Shown: positions 42,335 through 50,655, numbered from the stretch's first letter. The stretch is DNA of 50,655 nt from UBA8752 sp036159995 (GCA_036159995.1 JAYYEI010000058.1:1-50655), one strand, 5' to 3'. Notes: generated from the letters alone by a model not told the origin. A program made the numbers and translations.

Positions 42335-42496
42335 ATGAAGAATGTCAACCTTTGGGCTGCGGCCCTCCTGATCAGCGTCGGCCTCAGCAGCTGCGCCCTG
42401 TCCTACCCGTACTGTGATGCCTACAACGGCGTCGAGTTCGAACAGGCCCCTGCGGACGAAGCGTCCGCCCCGACCGAGGCCGGTTTCGAGCACTGA
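42335..42496 (+). CDS. Small lipoprotein of 53 residues
   Basis: MKNVNLWAAALLISVGLSSC is a lipoprotein signal with lipobox LSSC (Cys20). The mature part is only about 33 residues, ends in an acidic Ala/Glu/Pro stretch, and has a second cysteine in YPYCDAYNG. No family is recognised. An upstream in-frame ATG at 42287 would add 16 residues before the signal and is less likely. The signal peptide and codon usage support a real gene. It converges on the OsmC-like gene with only four bases between their stop codons. Confidence 0.65.
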   Translation: MKNVNLWAAALLISVGLSSCALSYPYCDAYNGVEFEQAPADEASAPTEAGFEH

Positions 42497-42508
42497 TCGC
42501 CTAGGCGA
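42497..42508. other. 12-bp perfect palindrome at convergent stop codons
   Basis: TCGCCTAGGCGA begins one base after the small lipoprotein TGA and contains the TAG stop of the OsmC-like gene. It is too short, and lacks a T tract, for a usual terminator; it may be chance or a recognition site. Confidence 0.5.
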
Positions 42509-42905
42509 AGTCAATCCGGATGTCCTGACGGAGATCCGGGTGCAGGGACAGGGCCACCGGACAGGCCAGCGCTTCCTCGCGCAGCCAATTCCGGTCCGCC
42601 TCCGTTCCCCCTTCCAACATCACGGTGAGCCCGACCGCGATGCGTCCGACGCGTCGGGGATTCGGGCTCATCTTTTTTTCCGTCTCCGCCGTCATGCCCA
42701 GGACCCGGAGGTCCCGGCTGGCCGCGCGAAGCCCCAGGATGGTCATGATGCAGCTGGCCAGACCGACCGCCACGAGATCCGTGGGAGAGAAGGCCTCTCC
42801 GAGTCCGCCGTTGTCCTTCGGGGCGTCCGTCAGGAGGACCTGACCGTTGCCTTCGTGAACCGCGCGCGTCCTCAGGGGTTCAGGATAGGTGAGTTCGAAT
42901 TTCAT
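42501..42905 (-). CDS. OsmC/Ohr family protein
   Basis: This 134-residue cytosolic protein has the two-cysteine pattern of OsmC-like peroxidases: Cys52 in GLASCIMT and Cys115 in ALACPVALSLHP, with SPTDLVAVGLASC before the first. OsmC and Ohr reduce organic hydroperoxides; the YhfA-like branch, which this short form resembles, has a less certain role. Length is normal. It is transcribed away from the exported-protein gene at 42929, with 23 bases between start codons. Confidence 0.88.
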   Translation of the reverse strand: MKFELTYPEPLRTRAVHEGNGQVLLTDAPKDNGGLGEAFSPTDLVAVGLASCIMTILGLRAASRDLRVLGMTAETEKKMSPNPRRVGRIAVGLTVMLEGGTEADRNWLREEALACPVALSLHPDLRQDIRIDFA

Positions 42906-42912
42906 CGTGCGC

Positions 42913-42920
42913 TAATTTCG
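42913..42920 (+). promoter_or_regulatory. Candidate -7 box of the exported protein/lipA operon
   Basis: TAATTTCG is followed by eight bases and the ATG at 42929. It lies in the 23-base divergent gap with the OsmC-like gene. There is no clear -33. Confidence 0.4.
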
Positions 42921-42928
42921 TGGGATTG

Positions 42929-43708
42929 ATGCGCGTTTCCTCCATGATGACCCGCTTTCCTTTTTCCTCCTGGATGTTGGCCATTGCCCTGCTCTTGGGC
43001 ACGGCGCCGGCCGTGTTGGGGCAGGAGGCGGACAAACCGGAGACGGTGTTCACCCACCGATGGGAAATGGGCATGACCCTCCACACCCGGGGAATGGGCG
43101 CCCATGTGGAGCTGGGCACCTACCGCGGGGTCGGCAAGGTGAGCACCTGGTCCCTCGAGGTGGCCAGCATGAAGCATCCCAAAGAGGTGCGGAGCTTCAA
43201 CCCGGTTTACGAACAGGCCAAGAGCTACGTGTTCGGCAAGGTCAATGCGGCCTACATGGCCCGCCTTGGTTGGGGCAAGCGCACCATCGCCACCCCCAAG
43301 CTTCGGAACGGGGCCGTGGCCATCGGCTGGAAATATGCCTTCGGCCCCTGCGTGGCCCTCACCAAGCCGGTCTACCTCGAAATCGGGTACCCGGACATCC
43401 CGTACAGCTACGTGCTCATCGAACGGTACGATCCGAGCATCCACGGGACTGACGACATCTACGGTCGGGCCGGCGCACTGAACGGCATCCTGGAGATGCG
43501 GCCCCAGCCGGGCGCCTTCGCCCGGGTCGCCATCGACTTCGAATACGGAGGCCAGCGGGAATTCCTGCGCACGGCCTCGGTCGGGGCCAACCTCGACGCC
43601 TTCCTCACTCCGGTGGAGATCATGGCCCCGTCGACCGGCCAGAACGACCGCCTGTTCCTCACCCTGTTCGTGCACTGGAGCTTCGGACGCCAACAATTCA
43701 AGACATGA
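42929..43708 (+). CDS. Exported protein of unknown function, upstream of lipA
   Basis: I do not recognise this 259-residue protein. It starts with a signal peptide (about 1-32, ending PAVLGQ). It has many short alternating beta segments with aromatic/Gly ends (WEMGMTLHTRGMGAHVELG, GAVAIGWKYAFGPCVAL, FARVAIDFEYGG, LFLTLFVHWSFGRQ). The final strand ends in an aromatic-rich segment, so an outer-membrane beta-barrel is plausible. The ATG at 42929 follows a -7 box; ATGs at 42944 and 42947 are alternatives. Its stop overlaps lipA by four bases (ATGA), so the two are co-translated although no functional link is evident. Confidence 0.75.
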   Translation: MRVSSMMTRFPFSSWMLAIALLLGTAPAVLGQEADKPETVFTHRWEMGMTLHTRGMGAHVELGTYRGVGKVSTWSLEVASMKHPKEVRSFNPVYEQAKSYVFGKVNAAYMARLGWGKRTIATPKLRNGAVAIGWKYAFGPCVALTKPVYLEIGYPDIPYSYVLIERYDPSIHGTDDIYGRAGALNGILEMRPQPGAFARVAIDFEYGGQREFLRTASVGANLDAFLTPVEIMAPSTGQNDRLFLTLFVHWSFGRQQFKT

Positions 43709-44589
43709 CCCAGGCCAACCCGACTCCGGAAGGCGGTACGGACCGCCCCCGCCGCACCAAGCCTCCCTGGCTCAAGGTCAAGCTGCCCACGGGCGAGGCC
43801 TACCGGAAGGTGCGCGGGCTCGTCAGCGAGCACAAGCTCCACACCATCTGCGAAAGCGGAAATTGCCCCAACATGGGCGAGTGCTGGGGAGAAGGGACGG
43901 CGACGTTCATGATCCTTGGCAACGTCTGCACCCGCTCTTGCGGCTTCTGCAACGTGTCGACCGGGCGCCCAGATGAGGTGGATCCCTTCGAGCCCGGCCG
44001 CGTGGCCAACAGCGTCAAGCTGATGGGCGTCAAGCACGCCGTCATCACCTCCGTCGACCGCGACGACCTGTCCGATGGCGGAGCGGAGATCTGGGCGCAG
44101 ACCGTCCGGGCCATCCGCCAGCAGAGCCCGGGCACGACCCTCGAAACCCTCATTCCCGATTTTGCCGGCAGGTGGGAGAACCTGCAGAAGGTGATCAACG
44201 TCGCCCCTGAAGTCGTCAGCCACAACCTGGAAACGGTGCGCCGCCTGACCAAGCAGGTGCGCATCCAGGCGAAATACGACCGAAGCCTTGAGGTGCTCAT
44301 GCGCCTCCGGAAGGCGGGCATCCGCACCAAGAGTGGCGTCATGCTTGGTCTGGGCGAGACGGTCCAGGAGGTCCGCGAGACGATGGAAGACCTGCGTTCC
44401 GTGGATTGTCAGGTGCTGACCCTGGGCCAATACCTCCAGCCGACACCCAAGCATCTGCCCGTGGCGGAGTTCGTGCACCCCGATACGTTCGACATGCTGC
44501 GGGAGGAGGGGCTGGCCATGGGCTTCCTGTTCGTGGAAAGCGGACCGCTCGTGCGCTCGAGCTACCACGCCGAAAAGCACGTGGTCTAA
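43705..44589 (+). CDS. lipA: Lipoyl synthase
   Basis: This 294-residue radical-SAM enzyme inserts two sulfurs into protein-bound octanoate. The auxiliary 4Fe-4S cluster ligands are C49, C54 and C60, and the radical-SAM CX3CX2C is C75, C79 and C82. The C-terminal R284-S285-S286-Y motif supplies the serine ligand. Everything needed for activity is present. lipB or lplA is not in the window. The product acts on the 2-oxoacid dehydrogenases and glycine cleavage system. Confidence 0.97.
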   Translation: MTQANPTPEGGTDRPRRTKPPWLKVKLPTGEAYRKVRGLVSEHKLHTICESGNCPNMGECWGEGTATFMILGNVCTRSCGFCNVSTGRPDEVDPFEPGRVANSVKLMGVKHAVITSVDRDDLSDGGAEIWAQTVRAIRQQSPGTTLETLIPDFAGRWENLQKVINVAPEVVSHNLETVRRLTKQVRIQAKYDRSLEVLMRLRKAGIRTKSGVMLGLGETVQEVRETMEDLRSVDCQVLTLGQYLQPTPKHLPVAEFVHPDTFDMLREEGLAMGFLFVESGPLVRSSYHAEKHVV

Positions 44590-44711
44590 GGGTCGCCGCC
44601 GGCCATTCATGCCCCTTGGACCCTCCGGTGTGCCGGGTCGTCGAACCGGTTCCCGTCGGCCGGTGTTCCTTGCTTAAATTCCGCCTTCCTATGAAAGGGA
44701 ACCGAACCACA

Positions 44712-47700
44712 ATGAAGAAGACTGTCTTCCTTTTGGCCGCTGCCGGACTCGCCGGCACCCTGGCCTTCCTCCAGACGGACCACGCCGCCCAGGCCGAATA
44801 CGCTCCGCGCGCTGTCCAGAACGAGACGCCTGTCGCCGATGCCTCCGGAATGGAGGAAATCATGCTCGCCCTGCGGGCCGACATCGAGACCGGTGAGATG
44901 AACCACGAGGGCCTTCGCCAACTCGGCGAGCGCACCCGTCAGGTCGCCGCAGCCCAGCAGACGAGCCGCAGCGCGGCCCATTACTGGAATCCCATGGGAC
45001 CCGACAACCTCGGGGGCCGGACCCGGTGCATCCTCGCCGTCAATGAGCTCCAGCTCATCACCGGCGGTGTGAGCGGTGGCCTCTGGCGCTCCTGGAACAA
45101 GGGAGACAACTGGGAGCGCATCAGCAGCTTCCCCAGTGCCATGGTCGCTTCCATCGCCATGGCCGGAAACGGAGACCTCTACGTTGGCACCGGCACCCAG
45201 TTCGATGGGGTCAGCGGTGTGGGCGGTTCCGGTTTCCGCGGAGACGGCATCTACCGCTCCACCGACAACGGCACGACGTGGTCCCGCGTGGAAGGCACCG
45301 ATCCCGGTTTGTTCCAAGGCGGTGACTTCAGCGCGACGGACGCGCTGGTGGCCGACCCCAACGTGGCGAACCGTGTGTGGTACGGCGGCATCCAGGGCGT
45401 GGGCTACATTGAAAATGGCGTGCTCACCGAGAACACCTTGAGCGGCATTTCCGGCACGACCGGCGTTCAGGACATCGAAATCGCCTACGACGGCAGCTAC
45501 ATGCTCGTGAGCACGACCAATGGTCGCGTCTACCGAAGCAATGACTTCGCCACCACCGAGACGGTGTCCGGCAGCCCGAACGATCCGGCCATCCCGCAGG
45601 GCTTCGGCCGTTGCCGCGTGGCCATCAGCCCAGATGACCCCTCCAGCGCCTTCGCCCTGCTCGCCACTTCTGGGAGCCAGTTCGGCGGCGTGTTCCACAG
45701 CGCCGATGCCGGTGTGACCTGGGATGAGATTTGGCCCTCTGGCGTTGAGGGATACGACATCTGCCCGACCAACAACCAAGCTCGCTACGACCTCGCCCTC
45801 GGCGTGAAGAAGGGTGATCCCGAGATTGCGTTCGTCGGCGGCCAGTCCTTCTGGCGCTGCGGCCCGTCCTACCAGGCTGAGCAGGCCGCCAGCATGGGCG
45901 GCGGACCCGCCAGCCCCTTCTACATCCACGCCGACGTGCACGAGGTGATGTTCACCCCGGCCGGCACCATGTATGTGGCCACCGACGGCGGCATTTTCCG
46001 CAGCATGGACGGCGGCACCACCTACCAGGAGTGCAACCGCGGACTGCAGACCACGCAGTTCTACGGCATCGCCCACGGTCCGACCAGCGAGGTCGCCGGT
46101 GGCATGCAGGACAACGGCACCATGCTCATCCCGGGCAACGGCACCTTTTTCAACGACCTCGACGGCACGTCTGTCAACGGCGGTGACGGATTCGACTGCG
46201 CCCTGTCGCAGGCCACCGGACTGCAGGAGGGCATTCCCTTCTTCGCCACTTCCCAGAACGGCCGGCTCAACCGCGGCTTCTTTGTGGCCGGTTCCCCCTT
46301 CACCCAAGGCGGATCCTTCTACGACAACTGCCTGGTGGACCTCCTCAACGATGAAGGCGAGCTCGGCGGGTTCTACACCTGCATGAACCTCTATGAGAAC
46401 TTCAACGACGAGAACAGTGGAATGACGGTTCCGCTGGTCAACCCTTGGGACGAGACCATCGAGGACAGCACCTTCACCATGGAGACGGCCAACCTCAACC
46501 GCCCGTTCGAGTACACCCTCGAGCAACCGCTCCGTTACTGGGACGTGCTCATTCGCCCGGAAATCGTCTCCGAGTCCGGACCGGTGGAGAACACAGAGTA
46601 CCCTTGGCTCGACGATCAGGACCTCACCGTCCTGTACGATTGCAATGATGTGGAGGTCATCGAGGATGGCGACACCACCATGGTGACCGTGTGCGACACG
46701 ACCTGGACCTATGCGGCCGACACCCTATACGACGTCCACGAGACCCTCGAGGTGACCGACCCGTACACGTCCATGACCGTCATCGGATTCAACAGCGGCA
46801 ACGGCGTCTGGATGACCCGGAACGGACTCAACTTCAATGCCCAGCCGCGTTGGTTCTTCCTCGGAAACGCCCCCGCAGGCTCCGGCACGAAGTCCATCGA
46901 GTTTGCCGTGGGCGATCACCCCGAGGCCGGCAACCACATCTTCGTGTCCGGTTGGGATTCCAAGGTGTACCGCTTCAGTGGCCTGAACAGCGTGTGGCAG
47001 CATGACGGCACCTGTGATGTGCCCGACGGCGTGACCCGCACCCAGATCATGGCCACAGGCGCCGTGGTGACGGGCATCGCAGTTGACCCGAATGACCCGA
47101 ACCACGTCATCGTGACGGTCGGCGGGTACGGCACGGTCAGTGGAGGCAAGGTCCAGGAGACCTTCAACGCCCTTGACGCCTCCCCCGATTGGGACAACAT
47201 CTGGTTCGCCAGCAACAACGACCTGAGCAAGATGCCAGTCTACGACGCCATCATCGACCAAGGAGATCCTACAGGCAACACCATCCTCGTCGGCACGGAG
47301 CACGGCATCTGGCAGACCATCGACGGCGGTGAGAACTGGACGGTCGAGAACCTCGGCATGGTGGCCAACGCCGACGACGTGGCGAGCCCGGTCTTCTCCA
47401 TGGAGCAGCAGTGGCACATGCCGATGGAGTGGTCCGAGGTGACCAACAACGGCGCCATCTACGCCGGCACGCACGGCCGCGGCATCTTCCGCAGCGACAC
47501 GTACCTTGGTGCCGAGGAGCTGACGCTGGAGGCCGCTGTGGACCAGCGCAACCTGCTCGTGTACCCGAACCCGGCTGAGGGTGAGGACGTCACCGTGAAG
47601 TTCGGCGAGGGTTGGTCCCAGCCGAATGTGGTCCTCTTCGACCTCAATGGCCGTCCGGTCCGGTCCGTGAACGGCCAGGCCACCGCAGGAGGCCAGGTGC

Positions 47701-47792
47701 GCCTCGCTGTGGGCGACCTCGCCCCGGGTGTCTACCTGGTGACGGCCGAGGAGAACGGCCACGTGGAGAGCGCCCGCATCATCGTGCGCTGA
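44712..47792 (+). CDS. Secreted sortilin/BNR-type beta-propeller protein with T9SS type A tail
   Basis: The 1026-residue exoprotein starts with a signal peptide (MKKTVFLLAAAGLAGTLAFL). It contains Asp-box-like propeller blades (GVSGGLWRSWNKGDNWERIS, GDGIYRSTDNGTTWSRV, GGVFHSADAGVTWDEI, TDGGIFRSMDGGTTYQECN, HGIWQTIDGGENWTVEN), as in VPS10/sortilin and exo-sialidase folds. An insert rich in Asp, Glu and Thr lies near 555-690. The end is a type A CTD (about 950-1026: LLVYPNPAEGEDVTV...GVYLVTAEENG...SARIIVR). No catalytic residues are obvious, so it may be a binding or adhesion protein. The ATG at 44691 is an alternative start. The 122 bases upstream hold only a TAAATTCC (44675-44682) that might be a -7 box. 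Confidence 0.88.
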   Translation: MKKTVFLLAAAGLAGTLAFLQTDHAAQAEYAPRAVQNETPVADASGMEEIMLALRADIETGEMNHEGLRQLGERTRQVAAAQQTSRSAAHYWNPMGPDNLGGRTRCILAVNELQLITGGVSGGLWRSWNKGDNWERISSFPSAMVASIAMAGNGDLYVGTGTQFDGVSGVGGSGFRGDGIYRSTDNGTTWSRVEGTDPGLFQGGDFSATDALVADPNVANRVWYGGIQGVGYIENGVLTENTLSGISGTTGVQDIEIAYDGSYMLVSTTNGRVYRSNDFATTETVSGSPNDPAIPQGFGRCRVAISPDDPSSAFALLATSGSQFGGVFHSADAGVTWDEIWPSGVEGYDICPTNNQARYDLALGVKKGDPEIAFVGGQSFWRCGPSYQAEQAASMGGGPASPFYIHADVHEVMFTPAGTMYVATDGGIFRSMDGGTTYQECNRGLQTTQFYGIAHGPTSEVAGGMQDNGTMLIPGNGTFFNDLDGTSVNGGDGFDCALSQATGLQEGIPFFATSQNGRLNRGFFVAGSPFTQGGSFYDNCLVDLLNDEGELGGFYTCMNLYENFNDENSGMTVPLVNPWDETIEDSTFTMETANLNRPFEYTLEQPLRYWDVLIRPEIVSESGPVENTEYPWLDDQDLTVLYDCNDVEVIEDGDTTMVTVCDTTWTYAADTLYDVHETLEVTDPYTSMTVIGFNSGNGVWMTRNGLNFNAQPRWFFLGNAPAGSGTKSIEFAVGDHPEAGNHIFVSGWDSKVYRFSGLNSVWQHDGTCDVPDGVTRTQIMATGAVVTGIAVDPNDPNHVIVTVGGYGTVSGGKVQETFNALDASPDWDNIWFASNNDLSKMPVYDAIIDQGDPTGNTILVGTEHGIWQTIDGGENWTVENLGMVANADDVASPVFSMEQQWHMPMEWSEVTNNGAIYAGTHGRGIFRSDTYLGAEELTLEAAVDQRNLLVYPNPAEGEDVTVKFGEGWSQPNVVLFDLNGRPVRSVNGQATAGGQVRLAVGDLAPGVYLVTAEENGHVESARIIVR

Positions 47793-47814
47793 TTCCGGTC
47801 CACCCGGAAGGGAG

Positions 47815-47850
47815 CCGCCGCCTATTCCTTCGGGAAGGGGCGGCGGTTTT
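47815..47850. terminator. Intrinsic terminator between convergent genes
   Basis: CCGCCGCC (47815-47822) pairs with GGCGGCGG (47839-47846), with an inner CCTT...AAGG pairing and a T4 tract at 47847-47850. It ends the propeller gene; on the other strand the T tract is missing, so it is mainly rightward. Confidence 0.8.
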
Positions 47851-47854
47851 CGTT

Positions 47855-48607
47855 TCAGGTCCAGTGCCGGAGGGCCGGACCGTCCCCGTCGAGGGTGACG
47901 TAGGTGCGGTGATCGATCCAGTCCCCGCAGTTCAGGTAGCGGGCCGTGCGCGCGCCGTTGGAGGAGGTGACCTCCAGGTCGAGCGGCAGGTGGCGGTGAC
48001 CGAAGATGAAGGCGTCATAGGCGTCCCGGTCAAGGACGTCGCGGCAATGGTGGAACAGCCATTCGCCCTCGGGGCCTGTGTAGCGGGCTTCGGCCTCGGC
48101 TCCGGCAGCCCGGCTGTCCCGGCTCAGCCTCGAGCCGATCCGGAACGCGAAATCGGGATGAAGTCGGGCGAAGGCCCACCGGGCGGCGGGATTGCGGAAC
48201 AGGCGCTTGAGGGCTTTGTATTTGCGGTCTCCGGGGCCCAACCCATCCCCGTGGCCCACGAGGCACCGGAAGCCGGCGAATTCGACGTCGATGGGGTCTG
48301 CATGGACGTGGACGCCCAACTCATCGGCGAGGTAGCCCCGCGTCCACATGTCGTGGTTCCCGAGGTGCCAATGGACCTCGAGTCCGCCGTCGACCAATTC
48401 TCCGATGTGGCCGAGTAGCCGCACGGCGCCTTTGGGCACCACGTGGCGCCACTCAAACCAGAAGTCGATCAGGTCGCCCACGAGGTGGAGGCCGTCCCCG
48501 TGACGGCCGACCTGGTCGATCCAGCGCAGGAAGTCCCGCTCCCGCTCCCGCGAGGCGGAGGCGTCAGGTGCACCCAGGTGGAGGTCGGAAGCGAAGTGGA
48601 GGGCCAA
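47855..48607 (-). CDS. lpxH: UDP-2,3-diacylglucosamine diphosphatase
   Basis: This 250-residue calcineurin-like metallophosphoesterase makes lipid X in lipid A synthesis. All metal motifs are visible: D8-x-H10 in ASDLHLG, GDLIDFW (Asp45), GNHD (Asn84-His85), GHGDGLGPGD and GHRH. Several LpxH-type helices lie in the insertion around RKYKALKRLFRNP. The only start that keeps the first metal motif is TTG at 48607, 10 bases after the tlpA-like stop; no ATG or GTG is available. Together with lpxK at the other end of the operon it links this block to the outer leaflet. Confidence 0.93.
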   Translation of the reverse strand: MALHFASDLHLGAPDASASRERERDFLRWIDQVGRHGDGLHLVGDLIDFWFEWRHVVPKGAVRLLGHIGELVDGGLEVHWHLGNHDMWTRGYLADELGVHVHADPIDVEFAGFRCLVGHGDGLGPGDRKYKALKRLFRNPAARWAFARLHPDFAFRIGSRLSRDSRAAGAEAEARYTGPEGEWLFHHCRDVLDRDAYDAFIFGHRHLPLDLEVTSSNGARTARYLNCGDWIDHRTYVTLDGDGPALRHWT

Positions 48608-48617
48608 GGGAGGCGGG

Positions 48618-49769
48618 TCAGAGCAGTTTGTCCAGTTCCCGTTCGAGCTGGTTACCGCGGAGGTGTGTGGCGACCACGGTACCGTCCCGGTCGATGAGGA
48701 TGGCGTGGGGAATGCTGCTGATGCCGTAGAGCTCGGTGACGACGCTACTCCAACCCTTCAGGTCGCTAATGTGGTCGTCCCACACGAGGCCATCCTGTTT
48801 GATGGCCCGCTGCCATTTGGCCACATCCCGGTCCAGCGAGACGCTGAACACTTCGAATCCCCGGTCGTGGTACTCGTTCCAAGCCCGGACGACGTTGGGG
48901 TTCTCTCGGCGGCAGGGGCCGCACCAGCTCGCCCAGAAGTCCACAAGAACCACTTTGCCGCGCAGGTCGGACAAGGCACGTTCCTTCCCATCAGGGTCGT
49001 TGAGGGCGATGTCGGGCATCGCCATGCCGGGCTGGATCAAATCGTTGCGGCGTCGCTGCTGTGTGCGTGGCTTGGCCACGTTGGCGAGGCGGTTGGACAG
49101 GTTGCGGTGGGCGATGGTGTGGCCCATGAGGCCTTGCGTGCTGTCCAACACCTGCTTGGCGAGGGCGCGGTCGGCCGAGAGGTCGAGGTATTCGATGGCG
49201 AGCAGGCCCACAGGGTCGGCCTTGTGGTCGCGCACGGTCCGGCGGGCGATGTCCATCTTCAGGTCCTTGCCGGCGTCGAATTCCGTGCGGGCCGCGTTGC
49301 GGGCATCGATGGGCAGGGAGGGGTCTGTGGCCCGGGCCTTCCAGACGAGCATGCTGTCGTTTACCGCCCCCGTCTCGCGGACGAATTCAGCAAACGCCGC
49401 GGACCAGGTGTCGCCCTCGACGGTGATGTCGGTGACCAGGCCCTTGCCCGACTCGATGGTGCCGGCAATGCGCATGGATGACAGCGAGTCGGCAATCACA
49501 TAGAATTGGCGTTCGCCGGCCGTTATTTGGTAGACGTCGAGCGGCAGGCCGGCGAGGGCCTCCGACCCGAACGCAAAAGCCCCGTTGGCGTCCACTTGGG
49601 CGGTGTCAAAGGGGACATATCCGCCCCGTTGGAGCTTTCCGATGGTGACGGTGCCGTTCTCGGCTCCGTCGAGCGCCCCGCTGATGGGGGAGTCCGGGCC
49701 ACCGGCGCAACCGGTCAGGAGAAGGAGGGTCAAGCCCATCGAGGCGATGGGGAGCAGGGCGTGGCGCAT
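48618..49769 (-). CDS. TlpA-family thioredoxin-like lipoprotein with DUF4369-type N-domain
   Basis: The 383-residue protein has a lipobox LLLTGC (Cys21), an N-terminal DUF4369-like beta domain (about 25-125, GTVTIGKLQRGGYVPFDTAQVD), a helical linker (about 130-240), and a TlpA/ResA-like thioredoxin domain (about 245-383). That domain has the active-site WCGPC at 282-286 and the cis-proline in SSIPHAILID. It should act as a periplasm-facing thiol-disulfide reductase; its partners are unknown. It sits between lpxK (three bases upstream) and lpxH, an unusual neighbourhood for a redox protein. Confidence 0.9.
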   Translation of the reverse strand: MRHALLPIASMGLTLLLLTGCAGGPDSPISGALDGAENGTVTIGKLQRGGYVPFDTAQVDANGAFAFGSEALAGLPLDVYQITAGERQFYVIADSLSSMRIAGTIESGKGLVTDITVEGDTWSAAFAEFVRETGAVNDSMLVWKARATDPSLPIDARNAARTEFDAGKDLKMDIARRTVRDHKADPVGLLAIEYLDLSADRALAKQVLDSTQGLMGHTIAHRNLSNRLANVAKPRTQQRRRNDLIQPGMAMPDIALNDPDGKERALSDLRGKVVLVDFWASWCGPCRRENPNVVRAWNEYHDRGFEVFSVSLDRDVAKWQRAIKQDGLVWDDHISDLKGWSSVVTELYGISSIPHAILIDRDGTVVATHLRGNQLERELDKLL

Positions 49770-49772
49770 GCC

Positions 49773-50655
49773 TCAAATATCCGAGCCATCCCCCGACACG
49801 CCAACCTTGCGCCGCAGGGAACTCAACAATGCGACGAGGGGTTCCTCGTCCCACCACTTGATTTTCAGGTTGACCACGAGAATGGGCAGGTCCGCAGCGG
49901 CCTCCAGCGGCCGGATGCGTTCGGCATCCTTCTCGGTGGTGATGATGGCCTCCGGGCGCCGGCCTGCGGTTTCCTTCTTGAGGGCGGCCGCCCAGTCGCG
50001 CAGGTCGTCTTCGGTGAAGGTGTGGTGATCGGGATAGGCGAAATGGGACAGCACCCGGCATTGCCGGGAGAGCTGATGTTCGAACTGCGCGGGATTGGCC
50101 AATCCGGACACGGCGATGCACGAGGCCGGCCAGCCCGCATACCGTTTCGTGGTCATCGCCCGGAGCCCGTCGACCTGGGTGCCGGTGTGGAGCAGGGGTT
50201 GGTCGGGTTTGAGCCGCAGGCGGTGACGCCAGAGCCGGAGGTCGCCCTTGGTGTAGGGGGAAGGACAGCGGGTCAGGATGACGGCATCCGCTTCGGGAAC
50301 CCGGGTCGGCAGGTCCCGCAAGCGGCCCCGGGGCAGGAAATGGTCGCGGTCTACCGGCTGGGTGGTGTCCACGAGCATCAGGGAGACCGTAGGTTTCAGG
50401 TGACGGTGCTGGAGACCGTCGTCCAGCACGACAGCGTCGGCGAGGCCTGTCTCGGCGATGCGCTTCAGGCCCTCCAAGCGGTCCTCACAGACGAAGACCG
50501 GAACCCCCGGAAATCGGCGGGCCAATTCCAGCGGCTCGTCTCCGAATACCTCTGGGGTACCGGTCCGGTCGACCCGGTGGAATCCCTTGGACTTGCGCCC
50601 GTAGCCGCGAGACAGGACGGCCCAGCGTTCCCCTTGCCCCCGGTCCATGAGCTTC
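49773..50655 (-). CDS. lpxK: Tetraacyldisaccharide 4'-kinase, 5' end cut by window edge
   Basis: LpxK adds the 4'-phosphate of lipid A at the inner membrane. About 294 codons are visible, from ...KLMDRGQGERWAVLSRGYGRKSKG to the TGA. The recognisable motifs are AVLSRGYGR, the catalytic-region DAVVLDDGLQHRHL, the segment DHFLPRGRLRDLP, and the C-terminal PDHHTFTEDDLRDW and TTEKDAERI. The N-terminal membrane anchor and Walker A (P-loop) lie beyond base 50655, so some 45-60 residues are missing. It heads the operon lpxK-tlpA-lpxH as far as the window shows. Confidence 0.94.
   Translation of the reverse strand, partial: KLMDRGQGERWAVLSRGYGRKSKGFHRVDRTGTPEVFGDEPLELARRFPGVPVFVCEDRLEGLKRIAETGLADAVVLDDGLQHRHLKPTVSLMLVDTTQPVDRDHFLPRGRLRDLPTRVPEADAVILTRCPSPYTKGDLRLWRHRLRLKPDQPLLHTGTQVDGLRAMTTKRYAGWPASCIAVSGLANPAQFEHQLSRQCRVLSHFAYPDHHTFTEDDLRDWAAALKKETAGRRPEAIITTEKDAERIRPLEAAADLPILVVNLKIKWWDEEPLVALLSSLRRKVGVSGDGSDI

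Overview
The window is a dense, high-GC (about 60-65 % by eye) stretch of a Bacteroidota chromosome, probably from a Flavobacteriales-like lineage. The evidence is type IX secretion (T9SS) cargo with type A and type B C-terminal sorting domains, a PorP/SprF protein, a PorE-like OmpA lipoprotein, a GWxTD lipoprotein, cysteine-poor ribosomal proteins, -7 promoter boxes of the TAnnTTTG kind, and almost no Shine-Dalgarno sequences. No gap between genes exceeds 300 bases. I saw no tRNA, rRNA, insertion sequence, prophage or CRISPR array.

Layout. 1-6300: alaS (minus, cut at the window edge before its C-terminal metal site), an M23 peptidase, a MerR-type regulator, hldD, a QueD/PTPS-type pterin enzyme, folE and a Bax-inhibitor-1 membrane protein. 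6371-8695: a secreted agmatine-deiminase-superfamily enzyme with a T9SS tail (resembling Porphyromonas PPAD) and a TonB-domain lipoprotein. 8719-12358: a translationally coupled operon of a UvrD/PcrA helicase, a cysteine-containing lipoprotein and an alpha/beta hydrolase. 12541-30429: one continuous str/S10/spc/alpha superoperon (rpsL to rplQ), with secY, map, infA and rpoA embedded and no tuf. 30587-32997: carA and eno. 33076-39876 (minus): a T9SS module in one operon, made of a 1307-residue repeat-rich type B cargo, then PorP/SprF, then a PorE-like protein. 40112-42243: a GWxTD lipoprotein and rlmB. 42335-44589: a 53-residue lipoprotein, an OsmC-like protein, an exported protein of unknown function and lipA. 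44712-47792: a 1026-residue beta-propeller exoprotein with a type A tail. 47855-50655 (minus): lpxK (5' end cut), a TlpA-like thioredoxin lipoprotein and lpxH.

How the parts fit. Much of the window is core information processing. The rest is envelope work: lipid A (lpxK, lpxH, hldD for the LPS core), peptidoglycan trimming (M23), protein export (secY) and T9SS surface display. Several non-ribosomal genes have a -7 promoter box only 4-8 bases before the ATG, which suggests leaderless or nearly leaderless mRNAs. I found no self-evidently novel multi-gene defence or mobile system. The most distinctive items are the T9SS cargo/PorP/PorE-like operon, the PPAD-like secreted deiminase, the short-leader promoter pattern and the 100-residue acidic repeat tail on L17.
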